Shown here: positions 26,083 through 33,973 of the stretch, piece after piece | How the letters are laid out: the number at the start of each line of letters is the position of its first letter | How positions within the stretch are numbered: position 1 is the first letter of the stretch | Source: an uncultured Desulfobulbaceae bacterium | GTDB lineage: Bacteria > Desulfobacterota > Desulfobulbia > Desulfobulbales > Desulfocapsaceae | NCBI GenBank assembly: GCA_903887485.1 | Contig: CAISPV010000081.1 | Location: 1 to 64,000 of the forward strand | Direction: 5' to 3' | Length of the DNA: 64,000 nt | Position numbers and translations under genes: made by a program | The notes under the pieces: generated by a model | The model's input: the letters and a program-made list of their open reading frames with translations, nothing else | Databases searched by the model: none | Told to the model about the DNA's origin: nothing

Positions 26083-26979
26083 ATGCCTAGAATGAACCGG
26101 GAGAAATTGCAATCGGCGCTGCGTGAACTCGATCAAGCCAAGTATAATCACGAACGCTGGTATAAAGACCTGATACGCTCCATTACCTGCCAGCTTCCGC
26201 CCGATCGCCATGATCTGGCCGACAACGCCTACCGTCAGTGCCGTTTTGGGCAGTGGTACTATAATTACACCGACAAGGAGTTCGTAAACAACCAGACTTA
26301 CCAATCCATCGAAGTCGAACACCGGAAAATGCATGGATTGGCGGCAAATCTTCTTAATATGTCGGTACACAGGGAACAGATATCGCCGATTGATTACGAC
26401 GATTTTGCCAATGTCCTCGATCGGCTGCGGATCAACATCGAGATTCTGAAGCATGAAATCGAAGAGGTTCTATACAATCGAGATCCATTAACGGGTGCAC
26501 GCAACCGCGTCAGTATGCTTAGTGACCTGCGCAGTTTGATGGAACTGGTGCAGCGAGGCGTCCAGGACACCTCGATCTGCATTATGGATATCGACCATTT
26601 CAAACGTATTAACGATACCTACGGACATCAAATCGGAGATCAGGTGTTAATGCACGTAACGGAATATATAACGGAACATATACGTCCTTATGACAAGATA
26701 TACCGCTACGGAGGCGAAGAGTTTTTGATTTCGATGCCAAATACCGAGATTGAGACTGCAAAGATGATTATCGAAAGGATTCGAGAGGGGTTAATGACAT
26801 TGACAGCGGCATACAGCGATACGGAGCCGATTAGTATATCGGCTTCGTTCGGCATTGCACTCTTGACTCAGGATATGAGTGTGGAGGAGTCAATAGAACG
26901 TGCGGACAATGCCCTGTATGCCTCGAAAAAGAACGGCCGGAACAGGCTGACGGCCTGGGACCCTTCCATGGGCGCTTAA
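26083..26979 (+). CDS. diguanylate cyclase with CZB zinc-sensing domain (DgcZ-like)
   Basis: 298 residues from ATG 26083 (GAGGAG upstream), against 296 for E. coli DgcZ. The N-terminal CZB four-helix domain has the zinc ligands in NHERWY, QCRFGQWY and EHRKMHGL. The C-terminal GGDEF domain has DPLTGARNR, DIDHFKRINDTYGHQIGDQVL, the active-site YRYGGEEF, and GRNR at the end. It should synthesise c-di-GMP from GTP with inhibition by zinc. No RxxD inhibitory site is evident. It appears monocistronic and ends ~90 nt before a 21-bp hairpin. Confidence 0.92.
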   Translation: MPRMNREKLQSALRELDQAKYNHERWYKDLIRSITCQLPPDRHDLADNAYRQCRFGQWYYNYTDKEFVNNQTYQSIEVEHRKMHGLAANLLNMSVHREQISPIDYDDFANVLDRLRINIEILKHEIEEVLYNRDPLTGARNRVSMLSDLRSLMELVQRGVQDTSICIMDIDHFKRINDTYGHQIGDQVLMHVTEYITEHIRPYDKIYRYGGEEFLISMPNTEIETAKMIIERIREGLMTLTAAYSDTEPISISASFGIALLTQDMSVEESIERADNALYASKKNGRNRLTAWDPSMGA

Positions 26980-27067
26980 AACCATGACCTCAACATTCGC
27001 TCCAGCCTGTGACAGCCGTTTTCTATGCCTCGTCACATTAGATTAATCATCAACGCTCCCCATCATT

Positions 27068-27113
27068 TCATCCAGCGCAAATACCACCGACAGGTGGTAT
27101 TTGCGCTGGATGA
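27068..27113 (+). repeat. perfect 21-bp hairpin upstream of the flavin reductase gene
   Basis: 27068-27088 and 27093-27113 are perfect reverse complements (TCATCCAGCGCAAATACCACC reduced to its ends: TCATCCAGCG... and ...CGCTGGATGA) around a GACA tetraloop. No T-run follows on the plus strand, so it is not a standard terminator. It ends 21 nt before the flavin reductase start, so it would fold next to that gene's ribosome site. Confidence 0.85.
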
Positions 27114-27134
27114 CGACAAGAGGTGACACCTAAG

Positions 27135-27671
27135 ATGGCCAAAGAATCCTTTCCTCTATCCAAGGTTTACGGCTTGCTCGAACCGGGGCCGGTCGTCCTG
27201 GTCACCACCGCCGGTGCGGGACCCCCAAACATCATGGCCATGTCCTGGCACACCATGCTCGAATTTGAGCCGCCGTTAGTGGGGTGCGTCATCAGCAATC
27301 GCAACCATTCCTTCGGCCTGCTAACGGCAAGCAAGGAATGCGTCATTAACATCCCCACCGTCGATATCGCCGAGAAGGTAGTGGCTTGCGGCAATAGCTC
27401 GGGGGCGGACATCGACAAGTTCGCAACCTTTGACCTCACGCCCAGGCCTGCTACGCAAGTCTCCGCACCGCTCATCGATGAATGCTATGCCAATCTCGAG
27501 TGCAAAGTGACCGACACCAGCCTGGTGGAGTTGTATGGTTTCTTTGTCCTTGAGGTCGTCCAGGCCTGGATCGACCCCGCAGTGAAGGAGCCACGGACGA
27601 TTCATCATCTTGGCGACGGCAATTTCATGGTTGCCGGTGAAACGATCACGCTGCAATCCAAGATGAAGTAA
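27135..27671 (+). CDS. flavin reductase-like FMN-binding split-barrel protein
   Basis: 178 residues from ATG 27135 (GAGGTG upstream; a GTG at 27123 is an alternative). Family features are PGPVVLVTTAG, PNIMAMSWHTMLEFEPPLVGCVISNRNHSFGLL (split-barrel FMN-binding core, given as short blocks NIMAMSWHT and PPLVGCVISNRNHS) and ECVINIP. Members include FMN reductases and flavoredoxin, an electron carrier described in sulfate reducers, to which the length and MSWHT/CVISNRNHS blocks are similar. It likely forms a unit with the alcohol dehydrogenase 40 nt downstream. Confidence 0.8.
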   Translation: MAKESFPLSKVYGLLEPGPVVLVTTAGAGPPNIMAMSWHTMLEFEPPLVGCVISNRNHSFGLLTASKECVINIPTVDIAEKVVACGNSSGADIDKFATFDLTPRPATQVSAPLIDECYANLECKVTDTSLVELYGFFVLEVVQAWIDPAVKEPRTIHHLGDGNFMVAGETITLQSKMK

Positions 27672-27711
27672 CAAGCACAAAAGCAAGGAAATAATTTCAA
27701 GGCGATCCTCA

Positions 27712-28740
27712 ATGAAGGCAATGGTCTTAAATGAACTCTGCAGCCTCGAAAAGAATCCTGCCCCGCTGGAACTGATGGAGCTGCCGGTCCCTGTTTCAAA
27801 AGGGGACGAGATTCTGGTGAAGGTGTCAGTCTGCGGGGTTTGCCATACCGAGCTCGATGAGATTGAGGGGCGAACGCCCCCACCGCGTTTGCCGATTGTT
27901 CCTGGTCATCAAGTGGTTGGCAGGGTCGAAGCAACCGGCAGCAGGGTCAACGCCTTCAAGGTCGGAGACCGGGTTGGCATCGCCTGGATCTACTCTGCCT
28001 GCGGCAGATGCACGTTCTGCCAAGCGGGCAACGAGAATCTGTGTCCGTACTTCAAGGCTACAGGCCGAGATGTCAATGGCGGTTATGCCCAGTATATGAC
28101 CGTTCCCCAAGGCTTTGCCTATCACATCCCCCAAACCTTTACCGATTCTGAGGCGGCCCCTCTGTTATGCGCCGGCGCTATTGGCTACCGATCTCTCAGG
28201 CTGACCGGTCTCCAGGATGGACAGAATCTCGGTCTGACCGGATTTGGGGCCTCCGGCCACCTCGTGCTCAAGATGGTACGCCATCGCTACCCGGAAACAA
28301 AGGTCTTCGTCTTTGCCAGAGATGCACAGGAAAGGGCATTTGCCCTGGAGCTGGGTGCGGCCTGGGCCGGGGAAGTTACAGAGGAAGTGCCGGAAAAACT
28401 GCACTGCATCATCGACACCACTCCGGCATGGACGCCAGTAGTGGAGGCCTTGAAGAACCTCGAATCCGGTGGAAGACTGGTCATTAACGCCATTCGTAAG
28501 GAAGAGAGGGACAAGGATTCTCTTCTTCACTTAGCCTACCCTACCCATCTGTGGCTGGAAAAGGAGATCAAGAGTGTCGCCAATGTCAGTCGTAGCGACG
28601 TAAGCGAATTTCTGGCGCTGGCGGCTGACATAGGTATCAGGCCAGAGGTGCAGGAATTCGCCCTGGAAAAAGCAAATGAGGCCCTGGTTGAACTCAAGAC
28701 AAAAAGGGTTCGAGGGGCCAAGGTCTTGAGAATAGATTGA
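27712..28740 (+). CDS. zinc-dependent alcohol dehydrogenase (MDR superfamily)
   Basis: 342 residues. Catalytic zinc ligands: C in SVCGVCHTELD and the His-Glu region PGHQVVGRVEATG. Structural zinc: four Cys in CGRCTFCQAGNENLC. The Rossmann domain has GLTGFGASGHLVLKMVRHRYP, where the usual GxGGxG is GFGASG. It should oxidise or reduce alcohols/aldehydes with NAD(P)H. It is like the 'zinc-binding alcohol dehydrogenase family' of YdjJ/AdhP type, with QVVGRV typical. It lies 40 nt after the flavin reductase-like gene and is followed by a terminator-like hairpin. Confidence 0.88.
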   Translation: MKAMVLNELCSLEKNPAPLELMELPVPVSKGDEILVKVSVCGVCHTELDEIEGRTPPPRLPIVPGHQVVGRVEATGSRVNAFKVGDRVGIAWIYSACGRCTFCQAGNENLCPYFKATGRDVNGGYAQYMTVPQGFAYHIPQTFTDSEAAPLLCAGAIGYRSLRLTGLQDGQNLGLTGFGASGHLVLKMVRHRYPETKVFVFARDAQERAFALELGAAWAGEVTEEVPEKLHCIIDTTPAWTPVVEALKNLESGGRLVINAIRKEERDKDSLLHLAYPTHLWLEKEIKSVANVSRSDVSEFLALAADIGIRPEVQEFALEKANEALVELKTKRVRGAKVLRID

Positions 28741-28810
28741 CACGGCGCGGTCAGCCACTTGCAGGAAAACGCCGGTTAAGTATGATCACCAACTCACCCC
28801 TGACGCCAGC

Positions 28811-28862
28811 ATCCCCATTTTTTTCAATGCTTCGACAAAAATGGGGATAACTTGGTTTTTTG
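28811..28862 (+). terminator. intrinsic terminator-like hairpin after the alcohol dehydrogenase
   Basis: ATCCCCATTTTT (28811-28822) is the reverse complement of AAAAATGGGGAT (28837-28848); a short spacer and six or more T follow from 28855. It is 70 nt beyond the dehydrogenase stop. The arms are AT-tailed, so it could work from either strand. Confidence 0.65.
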
Positions 28863-29024
28863 CCTGCTACGATGCAATACCCGGCAGCGTACAGTTCTTC
28901 AACAGAAGACCGAAGTGGACCCGCAACCGGCCCGACTGCTCGATGCCGAATTGCAGATCACAGCAGCAACTTTTTACCAAGATACAATGCGGCGATCAAA
29001 TAAAAAGGCTGCTTTCCTTATATT

Positions 29025-30059
29025 TCATTTGAAAGCAATTTCTCCCCCCTCCACAAGAGATGTCACCGGCCATATATAAAAGGTCTTCCCCGGCTTGTAA
29101 CCGACACCACAAGCACCTTTGTCCAGATAAAGAACCCAGGCCCAGTCGGTTTCAAAAAAACTGGTTGTCGAGGACCAGTATCCCTCCTGCATATCCGCAA
29201 AGGGATGATCAGCAGACAGTGCCGGCGAATGAAAACGACAGTCCACCAGCGATTCCAGCTCATTGATATTCGGCAGCCGCCAACGGGCAATACCTCCATA
29301 TCCTTCCTTATTAAGCCTCCGGATTGCCTCGAGCGCCTGATCCCAGGTGAGCGCCTGCCCTGTCACATTCGCATTTCTGGCCCAGACAAGATCCGTCAGT
29401 CTGTCCGTAACCAACGCTTCGTTAACAGCAAATCTGGGTTGTGGCCAGGAAGCGCCTGCCTGGATCTCTCCGTCCTGACCACTTTTCTGACACGACAATT
29501 CCCAACCGGAGTCATCAAAACACCGATCGGCGGCAGTGACCGGCAACAGGCCGTTCCCTTGGCCGCGCACAGGCCAAAACAGATAGTACTGATCCTTACT
29601 GCCATAAAACATACGCGCCCCTTCAAGATGAATATACCAAGCATAGGCTGGATGAATGGCGGCGCTGGTGGAAGTCCAGTACCATCCCAGATAGACATTC
29701 TGAAAAGGATGACCCGCAGGCAGAGACGGTTTTTTTTCCTGATAACTCATCAAGCTGCGTAGCTCGCGGCGATTAGGCAGTCGCCAGTCATTACAGCCGC
29801 CATACACGTTCCTGTTCAAGAGAACAATCTGCGCCAGCGCCTCCAGCCAACCGACTGGAAATCCGCCAATATTGGCGTTTCCAGCCCAACACAGGCCGGT
29901 CAGATGATCATGAACGACCTCACCCTGCACCTCAAAACGGTCTCCAGACCAAGGTTCACCCGCCCGATATTCACCATCCTGCCCACTCCCGCTACAGGAT
30001 ATTTCCCTTCCCGTGCTGTCGTAACAGCGAAGCTGACCCGTTTGCAGAATATGTTTCAT
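29025..30059 (-). CDS. protein with two DUF1566 domains
   Basis: 344 residues with two repeats. Each has a Cys-containing header (CYDSTGREISCSGSGQDGEY; CFDDSGWELSCQKSGQDGEI), a 'DHLTGLCWAGNAN' or 'DRLTDLVWARNAN' box, NDWRLPNRRELRSL or ARWRLPNINELESL, and a YWTSTS/YWSSTTS box with FWPVRG or IWPVTS at the end. No signal peptide is visible. The two halves arose by duplication. Function is unknown; the family is common and often multicopy in deltaproteobacteria. No clear Shine-Dalgarno precedes the ATG. Confidence 0.8.
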   Translation of the reverse strand: MKHILQTGQLRCYDSTGREISCSGSGQDGEYRAGEPWSGDRFEVQGEVVHDHLTGLCWAGNANIGGFPVGWLEALAQIVLLNRNVYGGCNDWRLPNRRELRSLMSYQEKKPSLPAGHPFQNVYLGWYWTSTSAAIHPAYAWYIHLEGARMFYGSKDQYYLFWPVRGQGNGLLPVTAADRCFDDSGWELSCQKSGQDGEIQAGASWPQPRFAVNEALVTDRLTDLVWARNANVTGQALTWDQALEAIRRLNKEGYGGIARWRLPNINELESLVDCRFHSPALSADHPFADMQEGYWSSTTSFFETDWAWVLYLDKGACGVGYKPGKTFYIWPVTSLVEGGEIAFK

Positions 30060-30549
30060 TTTCAGAAAATCATGAGTTAAATCACCTTCGGCAAAGCCCG
30101 AGTCTTACAAAGATGAATCGTTTAAAGCGGAATATGGAAAAGATTTTCTAACCACGAAAACAAAAAAAGGGCCCGGCTTTATTTTTGGCACTTTTTTTCA
30201 TCTTGATTATTTGCCGGATATTTCCGTGCAGGTTATGAAGCAGCAGACCGCCAGGTCATTTCAACAGACACGCCAAAAAGCGGTGCACTCCTGATGTTCA
30301 CCATTATTCGTACGTAGAAAAAATCAATAATGATAGCGGAGTTGGACAATAAACACAGAATCATTTCCCACTTTAGGGACAATGCGATTATATAACAATA
30401 AACGAAAATCCTATATGACTTTTACACAAAAAAACCTTTTACTTCTGCACCTCTCATCTTTTTTCATCGAACCTGCTTTTTTTCAATGCTACCCCGAAAG
30501 CGCTTCAGTATAATAACGAGTCAATCATCTCTTCTACAGGAGCCTTTTT
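30060..30549. other. intergenic region between divergent genes
   Basis: About 490 AT-rich bases between the double-DUF1566 gene and the YfcE-like gene. I see short GC-rich runs (AAAGGGCCCGGCTTT near 30166-30180) and polypurine/polypyrimidine stretches but no coding sequence, tRNA or convincing riboswitch. Both promoters should lie here. Confidence 0.5.
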
Positions 30550-31065
30550 ATGATTCGTGTCGGCATTCTTTCAGACACCCACCTGAACAACTGTCCGGAT
30601 TTCTTCCGCAGGCAGGTCGAAACCGTCTTTGCACAGTGTTCCATGATCCTCCACGCAGGCGACCTCGCCGATATCTCCGTCCTTGAGGCCTTCAGCGGCA
30701 AGGAAGTCCATGCGGTCCATGGCAATATGTGCAACAGGGAAAGCCAGCAAACCCTGCCGGGCAGCAAACTGATCACCATCGGCGGCTACCGTATCGGGCT
30801 ATGCCACGGCGCCTGGGGTCCCCGGCACACCGTCGAAGAGCGGGTCTGGGCCATGTTCCCCCAGGCTGACTGTATCGTCTATGGCCACACCCATCATGCG
30901 GTCTGCCATCGGGTAGGCGGCGTGCTTTTCATCAATCCCGGCACCTTCCAGAGCACCGGCCCGCACGGGGCTCCCGGCACCTATGCCATCCTGCATATTG
31001 ACGAACACGCCGACGACAGGCAGAAAGGTCTGCAGGCCGTCATCCACCAAGTGGTGCTGCCATGA
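30550..31065 (+). CDS. YfcE/MJ0936-type metallophosphoesterase
   Basis: 171 residues. Metal ligands appear in the family order: GILSDTHLN (DxH), LHAGDLAD (GD), VHGNMC (GN-type), LCHGAWG and VYGHTHHAV (GHxH). Members hydrolyse phosphodiesters, including cyclic nucleotides and model substrates; the true substrate is unknown. AGGAG lies 7 nt before the ATG. Its stop overlaps the mutS start by 4 nt (ATGA), so the two are translationally coupled. Confidence 0.88.
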   Translation: MIRVGILSDTHLNNCPDFFRRQVETVFAQCSMILHAGDLADISVLEAFSGKEVHAVHGNMCNRESQQTLPGSKLITIGGYRIGLCHGAWGPRHTVEERVWAMFPQADCIVYGHTHHAVCHRVGGVLFINPGTFQSTGPHGAPGTYAILHIDEHADDRQKGLQAVIHQVVLP

Positions 31066-33737
31066 CCCAGGCCGTGAAGATCACCCCCATGCTCCAGCAG
31101 TACCTGGAGATCAAGCAGGAACATCCGGACGCCATTCTCTTCTACCGGATGGGCGATTTTTACGAGATGTTCTTTGAGGATGCCATCGTCGCCTCCAAGA
31201 TCCTCGGCATTGCCCTCACCAGCCGCAACAATAAGGATGAGGCCAACAAAGTGCCCCTGTGCGGCTTTCCCTACCACGCAGCCCAGCCCTATCTGGCCAA
31301 GCTGATCAAGGCGGGCCGCCGGGTGGCCATCTGTGAACAGATCGAAGATCCGGCTTTAGCCAAGGGAATCGTCAAACGGGAGGTGATCCGGGTGGTCTCT
31401 CCCGGAGTGGTCACCGATGCCCAGCTACTGGACGACAAGAGCAATCTCTACGTGGCCGCCATCAGCCGGCAGGAGCAGGCCAAGGCGGTAACGTACGGCC
31501 TCAGTTTTCTCGATCTCTCCACCGGCGAATTTCTGGTAGGTGAATTCCAAGACGACTCTGCCGCAGGCGACACGATCCTCGACCAACTGACCCGGATGGC
31601 GCCTGCGGAACTACTGGTCAGCCACGACCAGACCAAGACCCTGGCCCCACTGCTCCAGACCGCCCAGGCCCTGCTGCCGGGGATCTGCATCACCGAGAGG
31701 CCCGAGGCCCTGTTCCACCTTCCCAGTTGCGAAGAGCTGCTGACCGATCATTTTCAGGTGCTGAACCTGGCCGGTTTCGGCTGCGGGGCCATGAGCCAGG
31801 GGATCATTTGCGCCGGGGTGCTGCTCGACTACATCCGCGAGACCCAGAAGGCCGAGCTCGATCATATCGAGACCCTGCGCCCCATTGATCTGGCCGCCAT
31901 CCTCCAGATCGACGAGTCCTCCCGCCGCAACCTGGAGCTGACCCAGACCATCATCGGCACCCGGCGGGAAGGATCGCTCCTGGCCGTCCTCGATCAGACC
32001 AGCACCCCCATGGGCGCGCGACTGCTGCGCCATCACCTCCTCTTTCCGCTCCAGGATGTGGAGCGGATCAAGGCCAGACTCGATGCCGTGGCCAATCTGC
32101 ACCTAAGCAGCAGCCTGCGCAAGGAGTTCCGGGAGCAGCTCGCCACTATCTATGATCTTGAACGCCTCAACAGCCGAATGGTGCTGGGCAACGCCAATGG
32201 CCGGGACATGCTGGCCATGCGCCAATCACTGGCCATCCTGCCGGCGATCAAAGGGCTGCTGGCCCAATGCAGCGCCGCCCGGCTCCTGGGCATTGGCGCC
32301 GAACTTGACCCGCTGACCGAGCTGCACCGACTGCTGGCCGACGCCATCCATGAGGATGCCCCCATCACCCTGCGCGACGGCAACCTGATCCGCCCAGGCT
32401 TTAACGCCGAGCTGGATGAACTGGTGCGCCTGCTCCGGGACGGCAAGCAGATGATCCTGGAGCTGGAGAACAAGGAGCGGGCGGCCACGGGTCTGGCCAA
32501 GCTCAAGGTCGGTTACAACCGGGTCTTTGGTTATTTCATTGAGGTCAGCCGGCTGCAGGCCGAGAAGGTGCCCGACCATTACATCCGCAAACAGACCCTG
32601 GTCGGTGCCGAGCGCTTCATCACCCCGGAGCTCAAGGAGTTTGAGGACAAGGTCCTGGGCGCCCAGGAGAAACGCCTCGATCTTGAATACCAGCTCTTCA
32701 CCCAGATCCGCAAGCAACTGGCCGCCGAGAGTCCGCGCCTGCTCAAGACCGCGCAGTTACTGGCCCAGGTTGATTTTTTTGTGTCGCTGGCCGAATGCGC
32801 CAACCGCTATCACTATCGGCGGCCCGAGGTGAACGATGGTGAAGCCATCATCATCAGCGAGGGCAGGCATCCGGTGATTGAGCGGTCGCTGCCCAGCGGC
32901 AAATTTGTGCCCAACGATGTGGCGCTTGACCAGGAGACCAACGAGGTGCTGATCATCACCGGCCCCAACATGGCCGGCAAGTCAACGGTGCTGCGGCAGA
33001 CGGCGCTGATCGTGCTCATGGCCCAGATGGGTTCCTTTGTCCCGGCCGACAGCGCCATAATCGGGGTGGTTGACCGCATCTTCACCCGGGTCGGGGCCAT
33101 GGATGATCTGCGGCGCGGCCAATCCACCTTCATGGTGGAGATGAACGAGACCGCCAACATCCTCAACAACGCCACCGAGCGCAGCCTGGTGATCCTCGAC
33201 GAGATCGGTCGCGGCACCTCCACTTTTGACGGTCTGGCCATCGCCTGGGCCGTGGCCGAGGACCTGGTGCTGAAAAACAACAAGGGGGTAAAAACCCTCT
33301 TTGCCACCCACTATCACGAACTCACCGACCTGGCCCGCACCCAGGAACGGGTCCGCAACTACTCCATTGCCGTGCGGGAGTGGAATGACACCATCATCTT
33401 TCTCCACAAGCTGGTGGAGGGCGGGACCAACCGCAGTTACGGCATTCAGGTGGCGGCGCTTGCCGGGGTGCCGGCCAGAGTGGTGGCGCGGGCCGGAGAG
33501 ATCCTGGCCAATATCGAGAGCGGCGAACTGGACCGGGACGGCACCCCCTGTATCGCCCGAGATCGCGGCGAGAGAAAGGGCAAGAAGAAACAACATCCCA
33601 ACCAGCTCTCCCTCTTCTCCCCGCCGACCGATCCCCTGCGGGACTATCTCCAGAAGATCAAGGCCGATACCCTCTCACCGAGGCAGGCCCTGGAGATCCT
33701 CTATGAACTGGAGGCCCTGCTGCAAAGCTCAAACTGA
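31062..33737 (+). CDS. mutS: DNA mismatch repair protein MutS
   Basis: 891 residues, normal for MutS1. The mismatch-reading motif is FYRMGDFYEMFFEDA (Phe-x-Glu at the wedge) in domain I; connector, core and clamp domains follow. The C-terminal ATPase has GPNMAGKSTVLRQTALIVLMAQ (Walker A, quoted as GPNMAGKST), Walker B VILDEIGRGTSTFDG and the ATHYHEL signature. The last ~60 residues include a short helix-turn-helix for dimer/tetramer contacts (LRDYLQKIKADTLSPRQALEILYEL region). It recognises mismatches and recruits MutL; no mutL is in the window. Confidence 0.98.
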   Translation: MTQAVKITPMLQQYLEIKQEHPDAILFYRMGDFYEMFFEDAIVASKILGIALTSRNNKDEANKVPLCGFPYHAAQPYLAKLIKAGRRVAICEQIEDPALAKGIVKREVIRVVSPGVVTDAQLLDDKSNLYVAAISRQEQAKAVTYGLSFLDLSTGEFLVGEFQDDSAAGDTILDQLTRMAPAELLVSHDQTKTLAPLLQTAQALLPGICITERPEALFHLPSCEELLTDHFQVLNLAGFGCGAMSQGIICAGVLLDYIRETQKAELDHIETLRPIDLAAILQIDESSRRNLELTQTIIGTRREGSLLAVLDQTSTPMGARLLRHHLLFPLQDVERIKARLDAVANLHLSSSLRKEFREQLATIYDLERLNSRMVLGNANGRDMLAMRQSLAILPAIKGLLAQCSAARLLGIGAELDPLTELHRLLADAIHEDAPITLRDGNLIRPGFNAELDELVRLLRDGKQMILELENKERAATGLAKLKVGYNRVFGYFIEVSRLQAEKVPDHYIRKQTLVGAERFITPELKEFEDKVLGAQEKRLDLEYQLFTQIRKQLAAESPRLLKTAQLLAQVDFFVSLAECANRYHYRRPEVNDGEAIIISEGRHPVIERSLPSGKFVPNDVALDQETNEVLIITGPNMAGKSTVLRQTALIVLMAQMGSFVPADSAIIGVVDRIFTRVGAMDDLRRGQSTFMVEMNETANILNNATERSLVILDEIGRGTSTFDGLAIAWAVAEDLVLKNNKGVKTLFATHYHELTDLARTQERVRNYSIAVREWNDTIIFLHKLVEGGTNRSYGIQVAALAGVPARVVARAGEILANIESGELDRDGTPCIARDRGERKGKKKQHPNQLSLFSPPTDPLRDYLQKIKADTLSPRQALEILYELEALLQSSN

Positions 33738-33790
33738 AGACTGAAAAATACAGAGTTTTGCATAATCACGCATTTTTTGTCCTTAACACC

Positions 33791-33813
33791 CTTCAGCCTT
33801 CAGCCTTCAGCCT
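33791..33813 (+). repeat. CTTCAGC heptad repeat
   Basis: Three tandem CTTCAGC units with a C/T spacer lie in the 240-bp gap after mutS. The same heptad, on one or both strands, recurs at 39209-39281, 43194-43261 and 58201-58226, always between genes. It looks like a short tandem repetitive sequence that spreads in intergenic DNA. Confidence 0.7.
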
Positions 33814-33973
33814 ATCCTCCTAAGTAATTCCATATTTTCTTTTGCCATCCAGACAGCTTTTATGTATAGTTCCCGCTACTCAATGAAGAATACGCTCTTT
33901 TCAACAGTTACTTCTTTTCCCTCAAGAACCACTGGTATGTTTTTTGCCAAAAAATAAATATAGACCCTGACTA

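Noticed and set aside
30166..30180. AAAGGGCCCGGCTTT-like GC-rich stretch upstream of the YfcE-like gene
   Set aside because: The symmetry is imperfect and short, with no stem long enough for a terminator or a known operator.
33781..33830. CRISPR-like array from the CTTCAGC units
   Set aside because: The units are 7 nt, contiguous and without spacers; no cas gene is present in the window.
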